From positions 1 through 64,000 of the forward strand of contig NZ_CAIWNQ010000004.1 in assembly GCF_903914075.1 (NCBI RefSeq): a DNA stretch of 64,000 nucleotides. The letters run 5' to 3'. A model generated the notes under the pieces. It was not told the DNA's origin. It saw only the letters and a list, made by a program, of their open reading frames with translations, and searched no databases. How positions within the stretch are numbered: position 1 is the stretch's first letter; every line of letters begins with the position of its first letter. Shown here piece by piece: positions 26,449 through 37,092 of this stretch. The stretch comes from Ruegeria sp. THAF57 (GTDB lineage Bacteria; Pseudomonadota; Alphaproteobacteria; Rhodobacterales; Rhodobacteraceae). Both the position numbers and the translations under genes were made by a program.

Positions 26449-27351
26449 ATGAGCCTTTGGATTCCCGTCACTCTCGCGGCCGCTTCGTTTCAAACCGTTC
26501 GCTTCATGCTGCAAAAATCGCTGAGCAACGTGAAGCTGAGTGCGGCTGGCGCGACTTTTGCGCGGTTTGCGTATTCGATGCCTCTGGCGGTGCTAGGGTT
26601 GGCTGTGGCTTTGATGCTGACAGGGTATGGCCTGCCGCATCTGACCGCCAAATTTTGGCTGTTCGCCGTGATTGGCGGGACAACTCAGATTCTGGCGACG
26701 ATCTGTGTGGTCGCTTTGTTCAAGCAGCGCAATTTTGCCGTTGGGATCACTTTCAAGAAAACCGAGGTTATCCAGACCGCCATTGTGGGATTTCTGGTCC
26801 TTGGGGATCAGGTGTCGGCGGGGGCGTTCGCGGCCATCATTCTGGGGCTGACAGCGGTTCTGCTGTTGTCGAAAAACCCAGGCGGGGATGGCGTGTGGTG
26901 GAAACACCTGACCAATCGCGCCTCGCGATTGGGGCTTGGGTCGGGTGTCCTGTTCGCGTTTTCCTCGGTCAGTTACCGGGGGGCGTCGTTGGAATTGGGT
27001 GATATCGACGCGTGGTTCCGGGCGCTGGTGACACTGGCTGTTGTGGTGTCGTTCCAGTTTCTCAGCATGGGGCTTTGGCTTTTGTGGCGGGACCGGGCTG
27101 AATTACGGGCTGTCTGGGACACGCGCCGGACCGGAGTATTTGTCGGCCTCACTAGCCTGAGCGGGTCATTTTGCTGGTTTCTGGCCTTCACATTGCAGAA
27201 CGCGGCATATGTCAAAGCGCTGGGACAGGTCGAGTTGATTCTGAGCCTTTTCGCCACGCTGCTGTTCTTCCGCGAGACTATCACCCGGCGCGAGATCGCC
27301 GGGATGACATTGCTGGGCGCTTCAATAGTTGTGCTGGTGTTGTCGATTTAA
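26449..27351 (+). CDS. EamA/DMT-type transporter
   Basis: A 300-residue protein with about ten membrane helices in two EamA repeats (about 1-140 and 150-300), which would export small metabolites. It starts MSLWIPVTLAAASFQTVRF and ends AGMTLLGASIVVLVLSI. ATG at 26449 follows GGG. It is the last gene of the DUF2061-desaturase operon, and its last 4 bases overlap the end of the convergent rhlE gene. The cargo is unknown. Confidence 0.87.
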   Translation: MSLWIPVTLAAASFQTVRFMLQKSLSNVKLSAAGATFARFAYSMPLAVLGLAVALMLTGYGLPHLTAKFWLFAVIGGTTQILATICVVALFKQRNFAVGITFKKTEVIQTAIVGFLVLGDQVSAGAFAAIILGLTAVLLLSKNPGGDGVWWKHLTNRASRLGLGSGVLFAFSSVSYRGASLELGDIDAWFRALVTLAVVVSFQFLSMGLWLLWRDRAELRAVWDTRRTGVFVGLTSLSGSFCWFLAFTLQNAAYVKALGQVELILSLFATLLFFRETITRREIAGMTLLGASIVVLVLSI

Positions 27352-28706
27352 CCGGCGCGGCGCTCATCAAAGCTGAGCGCGATAAAGCTGGGCATATGAT
27401 CGCCCATTCCTACAACAGTCGCGCCACCACCGTCGCGACGATTGCGGCCCTTGGGCTCTTTTTCCCTTTTACGGTCGCTCTTTTTGCTGTCGCTTTTCTT
27501 TTCATCCGACGGCTTGGCTTTTTTCTCTTGCTTGGGCTCGTCCGATTTCGGTTCGTCCTTGATCGGATTGTCGATCCGGGGAATTTCCTTCTGGATCAGC
27601 TTTTCGATCGCATCCAACGCCTTTTCATCGCGGCCCGAACAGATGGTGATTGCCTTGCCCTCACGACCGGCACGACCCGTTCGGCCAATTCGGTGAACGT
27701 AATCTTCGGCATGGCCGGGCACGTCAAAGTTGAACACGTGGCTGACCGACGGGATATCCAGACCCCGCGCGGCCACGTCCGAGGCCACCAACAAGCGCAG
27801 CGACCCGTCGCGGAACCCGTCCAGTGTTTTCATACGCTGCGACTGGTCCAGATCACCATGGATGGCGGCGGCGTTGTAGCCGTATTTCTTTAGCGATTTC
27901 GCGCAGATATCAACATCCGTCTTGCGGTTGCAGAAGATGATCGCGTTCGTACATTTGTCGCCTTCGGCGTCGATCAGCGCGCGCAGGACCTTGCGTTTAT
28001 TGCTGGCCTCACGGTCGCGGCGACCACCTTTGAACATGACCACGCCCTGTTCGATTGTTTCAGACGCCGTCGCCTGGCGGGCAACCTCGATGCGGGCAGG
28101 GGCTGACAGGAACGTGTCGGTAATACGCTCGATCTCAGAGGCCATGGTGGCCGAAAAGAACAGTGTCTGGCGGGTGAATGGGGTCAGCGAAAAGATGCGC
28201 TCGATATCGGGGATAAAGCCCATATCCAGCATCCGGTCAGCCTCATCCACGACCATGATCTGAACGCCGGTCAGCAGCAGCTTGCCACGTTCGAAATGGT
28301 CCAGCAGACGGCCGGGCGTGGCGATCAGAACGTCGACGCCACGGTCGATCAGCGCCTCTTGTTCCTTGAAGCTGACGCCGCCGATCAACAGCGCTTTGGT
28401 CAGTTTCAGGTGCTTGGTATAAGTGTCGAAGTTCTCGGCTACCTGCGCGGCCAGTTCCCGCGTCGGGCACAGCACCAGCGATCGCGGCATCCGCGCACGT
28501 GCGCGGCCACGGGCCAGCAGGGTGATCATCGGCAGAGTAAAACTTGCGGTTTTGCCGGTACCCGTCTGGGCGATGCCCAGAACATCCTTGCCCTCAAGCG
28601 CAGGGGGAATCGCACCTTCCTGGATCGGCGTTGGGGTTTCGTATCCGGCTTCCTCAATGGCTTTGAGGACCTTCGGGTTCAGGTTCAGTTCGTTAAACTT
28701 TGTCAT
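27348..28706 (-). CDS. rhlE: DEAD-box RNA helicase (RhlE type)
   Basis: A 452-residue ATP-dependent RNA helicase. Q motif and motif I (GIAQTGTGKT), motif II VDEAD, motif III SAT (FFSATMASEI) and motif VI HRIGRTGRAGREG are all present. A lysine-rich low-complexity tail follows (about 385-430, DEPKQEKKAKPSDEKKSD), typical of RNA-binding extensions. It probably acts in ribosome assembly or RNA turnover. No Shine-Dalgarno is seen; instead a hairpin lies directly upstream of the ATG. Confidence 0.93.
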   Translation of the reverse strand: MTKFNELNLNPKVLKAIEEAGYETPTPIQEGAIPPALEGKDVLGIAQTGTGKTASFTLPMITLLARGRARARMPRSLVLCPTRELAAQVAENFDTYTKHLKLTKALLIGGVSFKEQEALIDRGVDVLIATPGRLLDHFERGKLLLTGVQIMVVDEADRMLDMGFIPDIERIFSLTPFTRQTLFFSATMASEIERITDTFLSAPARIEVARQATASETIEQGVVMFKGGRRDREASNKRKVLRALIDAEGDKCTNAIIFCNRKTDVDICAKSLKKYGYNAAAIHGDLDQSQRMKTLDGFRDGSLRLLVASDVAARGLDIPSVSHVFNFDVPGHAEDYVHRIGRTGRAGREGKAITICSGRDEKALDAIEKLIQKEIPRIDNPIKDEPKSDEPKQEKKAKPSDEKKSDSKKSDRKREKEPKGRNRRDGGGATVVGMGDHMPSFIALSFDERRAG

Positions 28707-28709
28707 GTA

Positions 28710-28727
28710 TGTCCGTTTTTGCGGACA
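28710..28727 (-). promoter_or_regulatory. Hairpin directly before the rhlE start codon
   Basis: On the minus strand TGTCCG and CGGACA pair around CAAAAA, ending 3 bases before the ATG (28704-28706). No AGGAG-like site is visible nearby. The hairpin would occupy the ribosome-binding position, so opening it could control translation of the helicase. Confidence 0.45.
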
Positions 28728-28890
28728 CTAGACCTGGCCCGCGCGTCAAAGGAATGCCGGGTCCGGATGACCATACGCAGCAGCGCGCATTTCGGCTTGG
28801 GCGGGGACATAACAAAAACGTCGATCAGCGTCAAATGAAGACACGTTAACGTAACGGCGCTCCGTGATAGTCTGGATTTCGCGCAACAAT

Positions 28891-29820
28891 TCAGACGCTT
28901 CCGGGGAAGTGTTTCGCGAGCTTTTCGTCCAGATTAAGCGGGCGATGGCGGATCAACCCATGTTGTTCCAATCGCGCGTAAACCTCAGGGTCTGTGCCGC
29001 TGATTTCATCGTAAAACGCACGAAGCCCCGCTTCGCCACCTTCGGTCATTATCCAGTTCAGCAGTTCGTTCATGTTCAACCCGCCCTGTTCGCGTGGCAC
29101 GTTCGGGGACATTCCCGCCCTGTATGATCCGCTTTGCATCCGAAATTGGACATGCGTCCGAAAATGATCCCAGTCAGGCGCGTGGCGGTGGCACAGGTCG
29201 ATTCCGGGTAACTCGGTATTTACCGGGCGCATCTCTCCGTTCTGAAACAGGTTGTGGATGCGGAAATTGATCCGCGGCAGGCCGGTACGTACAAAGAGCT
29301 TGCCTTGAACATGGCTCAAGAACCCACCCAAGACAAAGGCACCGTAATTCGGATAAAGCGTCTGCATAATCCCGTCGCGGCCCTGACCGGTTGGAATATA
29401 GGCCTTGTACTGATCCTGCGTGCCCCCGATGGGTTCGATCGGACGGACGCGAACCGCGGGAACGTCATCGGAAATCTCTGCCAACTGTTCGTCAATAGGG
29501 GTCGCGGTCCACAGGAATTCGTCCAGATCAATATGAGTCAGCCAGTCAACTTGTGTTTTTCGATAGGTAAAGCTGGCATTCGCGGTCTGTCGCACCTGAT
29601 GCGTATCGGGCCTTTCGCGTTGCCTGTAGGCCCAGAACCTAGCATCGCATATGCGAACCTCGACCTTCGGGTGGCGAATAAGCACATTGAAGGCGTCGGC
29701 GCAGGGCTCGTCCAGAAACAGAAAGATTTGATCGGCCCCAAGATCGAGGTGATAGGCCACAAACCGCAGGATGTCCTTTGCCGATCCCCGAACGGTTGAT
29801 ACGATGCCCCAAGTCGTCAT
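28891..29820 (-). CDS. Glycosyltransferase family 2-like protein
   Basis: A 309-residue protein resembling the Glyco_tranf_2_4 group. The N-terminal strand is WGIVSTVRGSAKDILRFVAYHLDLGAD, typical of these proteins that describe a distant acceptor, and the acidic metal-binding motif is D98-L-D-E101 in LTHIDLDEFLW. The C-terminal part contains HRHAPDWDHFRTHVQFR. It has no membrane helix. Donor and acceptor are unknown. Its start overlaps the upstream gene by ATGA, so the two are coupled. Confidence 0.8.
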   Translation of the reverse strand: MTTWGIVSTVRGSAKDILRFVAYHLDLGADQIFLFLDEPCADAFNVLIRHPKVEVRICDARFWAYRQRERPDTHQVRQTANASFTYRKTQVDWLTHIDLDEFLWTATPIDEQLAEISDDVPAVRVRPIEPIGGTQDQYKAYIPTGQGRDGIMQTLYPNYGAFVLGGFLSHVQGKLFVRTGLPRINFRIHNLFQNGEMRPVNTELPGIDLCHRHAPDWDHFRTHVQFRMQSGSYRAGMSPNVPREQGGLNMNELLNWIMTEGGEAGLRAFYDEISGTDPEVYARLEQHGLIRHRPLNLDEKLAKHFPGSV

Positions 29821-30575
29821 TGCCGTGTCTTTTGCCGCGCCGCGCGCATCTCACGCATCAGTTTCAGGCGTCGGAATACGGTACCGGGGTCCGCGTTGAG
29901 CCTGTTCAGCAGATGATCGGCCAACGGTGCAATGGTTGGGTCGGTCAAAGCCTTGGACCAGATCGGCGCAATAAGGTTGATATCCAGTCCACCGCTGTCC
30001 AGCGAAAACCCTTCCATCCCCATTGGCAGGACGGCATCGACTTTACGTCGCAGGCGAAAGGCATCCGGGGGTGGGTGGCCGGAAAACAGACGTTCAAACT
30101 CATACAGTTTGACCAGACCAAACAACATGCGCAGGGTATGACCGACCTCACGTTGGGTCGGGTTTATGCCGTGATCTGCAAATGTCTGCACCGAGGATAC
30201 CAGCCAACGCAGGTCCAATACCTGCAACAGATGCGCCGATTGCTCGACCCAGAGGCGCTGAAATAGGGTTGGGCATTGTGCGGGAAAATCCCTTTTGCGC
30301 AGGTTTGCGATCACCTGAGCGTTCAGGAATGCCAGTTCAGTCGAGCCCACAAACTCTTCCGCGATCCGCGCCCGTTTGCGCGCCCAAGATGTGTTGGGCG
30401 ACCCCGGACCCAGCCGCACCGCATCCTCAGCAACGATTTGAACAGTCAAAGGATCCAGAGCGGCATCAGCAGGCGGCAGCGTTTCAGGGCCAAAGTCGAA
30501 CGGGGCGCGGCGGCCCTCAAAACGGTCCAGCATGCCTGCCAGACCGTCGGAATAGGTCAGGTCAATCTCGCTCAT
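29817..30575 (-). CDS. Hypothetical protein coupled to a glycosyltransferase
   Basis: A 252-residue soluble protein of mixed helical character, starting MSEIDLTYSDGLAGMLDRFEGRR. It includes SPNTSWARKRARIAEEFVGSTE (about 60-82), a central ARG/LEU-rich helix and a C-terminal basic helix (RRLKLMREMRAARQKTRQ). I recognise no domain. ATG at 30575 is chosen; a longer frame to 30611 would run up against the prfC stop. It lies 36 bases after prfC and overlaps the glycosyltransferase (ATGA), so it may be a partner in the same modification. Confidence 0.65.
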   Translation of the reverse strand: MSEIDLTYSDGLAGMLDRFEGRRAPFDFGPETLPPADAALDPLTVQIVAEDAVRLGPGSPNTSWARKRARIAEEFVGSTELAFLNAQVIANLRKRDFPAQCPTLFQRLWVEQSAHLLQVLDLRWLVSSVQTFADHGINPTQREVGHTLRMLFGLVKLYEFERLFSGHPPPDAFRLRRKVDAVLPMGMEGFSLDSGGLDINLIAPIWSKALTDPTIAPLADHLLNRLNADPGTVFRRLKLMREMRAARQKTRQ

Positions 30576-30611
30576 GCTCGCGAGGTTGCAGAGGAGTGTT
30601 TGCCACTGCAA

Positions 30612-32216
<1,605 letters not shown>

Positions 32217-32325
32217 AATCGCGCGTATAGGCGGGGAATCCTGCCGAGGCAAGACAAAGGGGGTGGTTCGAATCGTACAGCTATGGCAATAAGAACATAT
32301 AGTGAACAAAAAGTGGAGTGGATCA

Positions 32326-32688
32326 ATGAATTTGAAAGAGATTGCCGATGAGCTGGTGGCTGGCTGTCGCGAAGACCGTGCCAAGGAAAATCTGGAAAAG
32401 CTCTATGCCGAGGATGCCGTTTCGGTCGAAGGGCAGGATTTCATGGATATGGGGCGCGAAACCCATGGCCGCGATGCGATCCGTGGTAAACACGAATGGT
32501 GGGAAGGTGCGCACGAGGTTTCGGGCGCTTCGGTGAGTGATCCAATGCCCCATGGCGAAGATCGCTTTGCGGTGATTTTTTCAGTGCAGGGCAAGGTAAA
32601 AGAAACCGGGGAAACCTTTGATATGCAAGAGGTTGGCGTCTATCATGTGGCGAACGGAAAAATTGTTCGGGAAGAGTTCTTTTACTGA
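32326..32688 (+). CDS. SnoaL/NTF2-like protein
   Basis: A 120-residue cone-shaped NTF2-fold protein: an N-terminal helix with ELVAGCREDRAKENLEKLYAEDAVSVEG, DAIRGKHEWW, and a C-terminal sheet with DMQEVGVYHVANGKIVREEFFY. Members are isomerases, hydrolases or binding proteins; the pocket cannot be assigned here. ATG at 32326 has GGAGTGG upstream; the GTG at 32302 is less likely. It is divergent from prfC. Confidence 0.8.
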   Translation: MNLKEIADELVAGCREDRAKENLEKLYAEDAVSVEGQDFMDMGRETHGRDAIRGKHEWWEGAHEVSGASVSDPMPHGEDRFAVIFSVQGKVKETGETFDMQEVGVYHVANGKIVREEFFY

Positions 32689-32761
32689 TCGTTCTTGAAT
32701 TCTGGTCTTCCTTGTCTGGCCGGTGCTAGACATGGCAACAACAACAGATGGGGAGGATCAG

Positions 32762-33541
32762 ATGGATCTGGGAATCAGAGGAAAACGCGCGCTGGTTTGT
32801 GCCAGTAGCAAGGGATTGGGACTGGGCTGTGCCGAGTCATTGGCCGCAGCGGGGGTCGATCTCGTGATGAACGCGCGCGGCTCCGAGGCGTTAGAATTTG
32901 AAGCTGCGCGGATACGCTCGGACTATGGCGTGGACGTGCAGACGGTGGCGTGCGATGTCACTTCACTGGACGGTCAGGAGCAGGTCATAAATGCTGCGCA
33001 GGGTGTTGATATCCTTGTGACAAACGCGGGTGGCCCCCCTCCGGGTATGTGGTCGGATTGGGAGCGTGAGGATTTTATCAAAGCGCTGGACGCCAACATG
33101 CTGACACCGATTGCCTTCATGAAAGCCTTGCTGCCGGGGATGATGGACAAGGGCTGGGGCCGCGTGGTCAATATCACCTCGCAATCCGTGCGCGCGCCAA
33201 TTGCAGTGCTGGGCCTGTCGAATGCGGCGCGGACCGGGCTGACGGGCTATGTCGCCGGAACCGCGCGTCAGGTGGCCCCCCAAGGAGTAACGATCAACAA
33301 TCTGTTGCCCGGCATTCATGCCACCGACCGTGCTGATGCGCTGGACAGCGGGGTTTCCTTGCAAAAGAACATCTCGATGGAAGACGCCCGTGCCGAACGC
33401 GCCGCCACGATCCCCGCGCGCCGCTATGGCACACGGCAGGAATTTGGCGCGGCCTGCGCTTTTCTGTGTTCTCAGCACGCGGGGTTTATCGTGGGTCAGA
33501 ACATCCTGCTGGACGGCGGCGGGACCAACCTGACGATGTAA
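32762..33541 (+). CDS. Atypical SDR without the usual catalytic residues
   Basis: A 259-residue short-chain dehydrogenase fold. The nucleotide loop is altered to A14-S-S-K-G-L-G20, and the YxxxK motif is replaced: where Y and K belong, the chain reads LGLSNAARTGL (about 150-160), with no Tyr or Lys. NAG (88-90) and a Ser in NITSQS (138-142) remain. A subgroup of beta-ketoacyl-reductase-like SDRs with SN..R in this place is known. ATG at 32762 has GGGGAGG upstream. Substrate and activity are uncertain. It ends 3 bases before the alkC-like gene. Confidence 0.85.
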   Translation: MDLGIRGKRALVCASSKGLGLGCAESLAAAGVDLVMNARGSEALEFEAARIRSDYGVDVQTVACDVTSLDGQEQVINAAQGVDILVTNAGGPPPGMWSDWEREDFIKALDANMLTPIAFMKALLPGMMDKGWGRVVNITSQSVRAPIAVLGLSNAARTGLTGYVAGTARQVAPQGVTINNLLPGIHATDRADALDSGVSLQKNISMEDARAERAATIPARRYGTRQEFGAACAFLCSQHAGFIVGQNILLDGGGTNLTM

Positions 33542-33544
33542 GCG

Positions 33545-34657
33545 ATGGCGCAGAATTTTTCATTGAAAGATCAGCTGTTTAATGCAGAAAAGACCCGCTA
33601 TCTGGCGGGGCTTTTCGCGGCGGCCGACCCCGGTTTCGATACGGATGCGTTTCAAGCAAAGGTCATGTCTCGCCTGCCTGATCTTGAGTTGAAGGAGCGT
33701 ATGGCGTGGATCGCCACGTGCCTGCAGCAGGCTGTTCCCGGTGATCTGCCGCACGTTGCGCCGACGTTGCTGGCTGCCTTGCCACCCCCGTTAGACCCGA
33801 CCAAGACAGATGATGACTTCGGGGACTTCATCTTTGCGCCTTTGGGCGATTGGGTTGTGGACGTTGGGTTGGACCATCCCGATCTGGCGCTGGACGTGAT
33901 CGAAGAATTGACGCAGAGATTTTCGATGGAATGGGCCATTCGCCCATTCCTGAACCACCATCCTGATAAGGTGATGGCGCGTTTGGAAGATTGGTGCGAT
34001 CACGACAGCTATCACGTGCGCAGACTGGTTAGCGAAGGAACGCGACCAAGGCTGCCGTGGGGGCAGGCGGTCGGGCTGAACCTGACTGATCCGTTACCAT
34101 TGCTGGACCGGCTGCACGCGGACAGGACCCGTTACGTGACGCGCTCGGTCGCCAATCATCTGAATGATATCACAAAGAAGGACCCCGAACTGGTTCTGAG
34201 CCGCTTGCAAAGCTGGTCGCAGGACGCGCATCAAGACGCTGACGAATTGCGATGGATGACAACGCACACTTTGCGCGGGCTAGTCAAATCGGGCCATCCC
34301 AAGGCCATGAAGATGCTGGGCTTTGACCCAGAAGCCGAGGTTTCGGTAAACATAGCTGTTCTTGGTGAGGCCAGGATTGGCGGGGCGTTGGAGTTTGATG
34401 TGGCTTTGACCGGAGAGGGCGACCAACCCGTTTTGGTGGACTATATTGTTCACTTTCAAAGGCCTGGGGGAAAAACTTCAGCCAAGGTGCATAAGCTCAA
34501 GCAATCGGCATTGCGCGACGGGGCGTTAAAACTGGGAAAGAAGCACAAGCTCAAAGCCGATGCGACAACCTTTAAGCTGGTCCCCGGCGCACACCGGTTG
34601 GAAATTCAGGTAAATGGTCGGGTGCGCGCGGGCATCGATTTCGAACTGCTGGGTTGA
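33545..34657 (+). CDS. DNA alkylation repair protein, AlkC-like
   Basis: A 370-residue protein with HEAT-like helical repeats (about 30-265), seen in LDLIEEL/VMARLEDWCDHDSYHVRRLVSEGTRPR and RYVTRSVANHLNDITKKDP. A C-terminal Ig-like beta domain (about 275-370, VDYIVHFQRPGGKTSAKVHKLK) is a feature of the AlkC group of 3-methyladenine DNA glycosylases. It would excise alkylated bases. It starts 3 bases after the atypical SDR gene, so they are co-transcribed. Confidence 0.85.
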   Translation: MAQNFSLKDQLFNAEKTRYLAGLFAAADPGFDTDAFQAKVMSRLPDLELKERMAWIATCLQQAVPGDLPHVAPTLLAALPPPLDPTKTDDDFGDFIFAPLGDWVVDVGLDHPDLALDVIEELTQRFSMEWAIRPFLNHHPDKVMARLEDWCDHDSYHVRRLVSEGTRPRLPWGQAVGLNLTDPLPLLDRLHADRTRYVTRSVANHLNDITKKDPELVLSRLQSWSQDAHQDADELRWMTTHTLRGLVKSGHPKAMKMLGFDPEAEVSVNIAVLGEARIGGALEFDVALTGEGDQPVLVDYIVHFQRPGGKTSAKVHKLKQSALRDGALKLGKKHKLKADATTFKLVPGAHRLEIQVNGRVRAGIDFELLG

Positions 34658-34758
34658 AGCGGGCAACTCACAGTTCTGTTAAATGTCGGAGGCTTGGATT
34701 GCACCTGACAGCGCTCTGATCTAGCTGATGTCTGTCGCGAAACAGAGGGAAGCTCGGG

Positions 34759-35805
34759 ATGAAGCATGAGTCGGTGCAGAATTACTATGGCGAAGTCTTG
34801 CAAGGCAGTTCAGACCTGCAGACCAACGCATGTTGCACGCCGGATGACATGCCGGATCACGTAAAGAAAATTCTTTTGCAAATTCATGACAATGTGCTGA
34901 CCCGATACTATGGATGCGGGCTGATCGCGCCGCTGGATCTTGAGGGGATGAGCATTCTCGATTTGGGTTGCGGGGCCGGGCGCGATGTCTACGCTCTGTC
35001 CGCGATGGTCGGCGAAAATGGCCGCGTGGTTGGTGTGGATATGACGCCCGAGCAACTGGACGTCGCCCGCGCGCATCAGGATTATCACGCACAGGCGTTC
35101 GGCCATGGCGCGTCGAATGTTGAATTCCATCACGGCTATATCGAAAAACTGGACGAACTGGATCTTGAGCCCGGCTCGTTCGACATCATCGTTTCGAACT
35201 GCGTGATCAATCTGGCCACAGACAAAGAGGCGGTTTTGCGCGGGGCGCACCGCCTGCTGAAAGAAGGCGGCGAGATGTATTTCTCGGACGTCTACGCCGA
35301 TCGACGGGTGCCCCAGGTTATGGCCGAGGATGAGGTTCTGTACGGTGAATGCCTCTCCGGGGCGCTGTATTGGAATGATTTCCTGTCGATCTCGCGCAAG
35401 GCAGGTTTTGGCGACCCACGCCGTGTGACTCACCGACCGCTGACCATTGAAAACCCGGTTCTGGAGGAGCGCGTGGCGCCGTTGAAGTTCCTGTCCGCGA
35501 CGTATCGTCTGTTCAAGCTGCCAGAGCTGGAACCGGCTTGCGAGGATTACGGGCAGGCGGTGATCTACAAGGGCACCATCCCTCACGCTCCGCATCTGTT
35601 TGAGTTGGATGACCATCATGCGATTGAAACTGGCAAGGTCTTTCCGGTTTGCGGTAATACGTGGATGATGTTGAAAGACACACGATTTGCCCGGCATTTC
35701 GACTTTGTCGGCGATTTCTCGACCCATTATGGCATTTTCGAAGGGTGTGGCGGCGAAAGCCCGTTTGAAGCCGCCGGAGAAGCTCTGTCCGGTGGGTGTT
35801 GCTGA
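34759..35805 (+). CDS. arsM: Arsenite methyltransferase-like protein (ArsM family)
   Basis: A 348-residue SAM methyltransferase. The SAM site is ILD68-L-G-C-G-A-G74, and the ArsM signature SNC148VINL and GEC198LSGALYWNDF places two cysteines 50 residues apart, as in known ArsM proteins. Further cysteines are C25-C26 at the N-terminus (TNACCTPDD) and a C-terminal CGGESPF...CC. It would methylate As(III) stepwise using cysteine ligation. No arsR or other ars gene is adjacent, so the arsenic role rests on sequence alone. ATG at 34759 follows GAGGGA. Confidence 0.87.
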   Translation: MKHESVQNYYGEVLQGSSDLQTNACCTPDDMPDHVKKILLQIHDNVLTRYYGCGLIAPLDLEGMSILDLGCGAGRDVYALSAMVGENGRVVGVDMTPEQLDVARAHQDYHAQAFGHGASNVEFHHGYIEKLDELDLEPGSFDIIVSNCVINLATDKEAVLRGAHRLLKEGGEMYFSDVYADRRVPQVMAEDEVLYGECLSGALYWNDFLSISRKAGFGDPRRVTHRPLTIENPVLEERVAPLKFLSATYRLFKLPELEPACEDYGQAVIYKGTIPHAPHLFELDDHHAIETGKVFPVCGNTWMMLKDTRFARHFDFVGDFSTHYGIFEGCGGESPFEAAGEALSGGCC

Positions 35806-35820
35806 TCCCTTGCGCCTGAG

Positions 35821-35843
35821 GGGCGGGGTTGCTATCCCCGCCC
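35821..35843 (+). terminator. Strong hairpin after arsM
   Basis: GGGCGGGG (35821-35828) pairs exactly with CCCCGCCC (35836-35843) around a 7-base loop, 16 bases after the arsM stop. There is no T run, so it may act as a stability or Rho-related hairpin rather than a standard terminator. Confidence 0.5.
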
Positions 35844-35885
35844 AAGTCCGATGGAATTGATCGGGAAAGGCAACGGGGTCCATCG

Positions 35886-36971
35886 GTGACAGTAGACGCA
35901 ACTCCTCCACGTCTGGAAATTCGCAATCTGGTCGCGCGCTATGAAGGGCGGGTTGTGGTTGACGATGTCTCGCTGACCGTTCAGGCGGGGCAGGTCACCT
36001 GTCTGCTGGGGCCGTCAGGTTGTGGCAAGTCGACGACGTTGCGGATGATCGCCGGGGTCGACATGCAGGAATCCGGTGAGATTTACGTCGACGGGAAACT
36101 GATTTGCGACACCGTGTTTCGCGTGCCTCCGGAACGCCGCGAAATTGGGTTGATGTTTCAGGACTTTGCCCTGTTTCCCCATCTCAGCGTGGCGGACAAC
36201 GTCGCTTTTGGCTTGAAAGGGCGCAAGGACGAAAAACGCGCCCGCGTCGAAGAACTGCTGCGCAAGGTCGACATGATGCGGTTCATCGACGATTTTCCGC
36301 ATCATCTGTCAGGGGGTGAGCAGCAAAGGGTGGCATTGGCGCGTGCTCTGGCACCACGCCCGCGTATCATGTTGATGGATGAACCCTTTTCGGGGCTGGA
36401 CAATCGGCTGCGCGATGGCATCCGGGATGAAACGCTTGCGATCCTCAAGCAGGAAGACGCGGCTGTGGTTCTGGTCACCCATGAACCCGAAGAGGCCATG
36501 CGCATGGCAGACGAAATCGCGTTGATGCGACGGGGCAAGATCGTTCAGCAAGGCGCGCCCTATAACGTCTATACGCGCCCGGCTGATAAGGCGGCCGTGG
36601 CCTTTTTTAGCGATCTCAATACTTTAAGGTCGCAAGTGAATGGGGCCTTGGCGGACACGCCGTTTGGGCAGTTTCTGGCACCCGGCGTCGCTGATGGCAC
36701 GAATGTCGAGATCGTTTTCCGCCCTCAGCACGTTCGCTTGGACTTTGATCGCAACGGCAAAGGGCCACTTCCAACGGCGACAGATGGTGTCGCGGCCCGA
36801 GGCGTGGTCGAGCGTTCGCGGTTTCTGGGTAACGAAAGCCTTGTTGAGTTTCGCATGGATCATGACGGTTCGATCCTGAAAGCGACGGTACCCAACGTCT
36901 TTGTGCCCCAGCCGGGGCGCGTTATGTGGCTGACGGTGCGCCGGGACCGCTGCTTCGTTTTCCCCGAGTGA
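35886..36971 (+). CDS. ABC transporter ATP-binding protein (Fe3+/sulfate/spermidine type)
   Basis: A 361-residue ATPase of the CUT1/ferric-iron importer class. Walker A is GPSGCGKST, the signature is [15 protein letters not shown], Walker B is [12 protein letters not shown], and the H-loop is [13 protein letters not shown]-terminal TOBE-like regulatory domain (about 250-361) follows. GTG at 35886 is the best start. No permease or binding protein gene lies nearby, so it must work with subunits encoded elsewhere. Iron or sulfate/thiosulfate is plausible; the cargo is not readable. Confidence 0.85.
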   Translation: MTVDATPPRLEIRNLVARYEGRVVVDDVSLTVQAGQVTCLLGPSGCGKSTTLRMIAGVDMQESGEIYVDGKLICDTVFRVPPERREIGLMFQDFALFPHLSVADNVAFGLKGRKDEKRARVEELLRKVDMMRFIDDFPHHLSGGEQQRVALARALAPRPRIMLMDEPFSGLDNRLRDGIRDETLAILKQEDAAVVLVTHEPEEAMRMADEIALMRRGKIVQQGAPYNVYTRPADKAAVAFFSDLNTLRSQVNGALADTPFGQFLAPGVADGTNVEIVFRPQHVRLDFDRNGKGPLPTATDGVAARGVVERSRFLGNESLVEFRMDHDGSILKATVPNVFVPQPGRVMWLTVRRDRCFVFPE

Positions 36972-37092
36972 CGCCTGTAACCACAGTTTAGGGCCAAGTG
37001 GTGCGCGAAAGCCGCAGATTGCGTGCGCGGGTCGCTTGCCGCCGCGCAGGGGCGGGTCTATCAAGGAAAAAACGCAGGGACGGATGGGGCAT

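Noticed and set aside
34810..35910. Minus-strand frame of 366 codons opposite arsM
   Set aside because: arsM has complete SAM and cysteine motifs; the antisense translation shows no family features.
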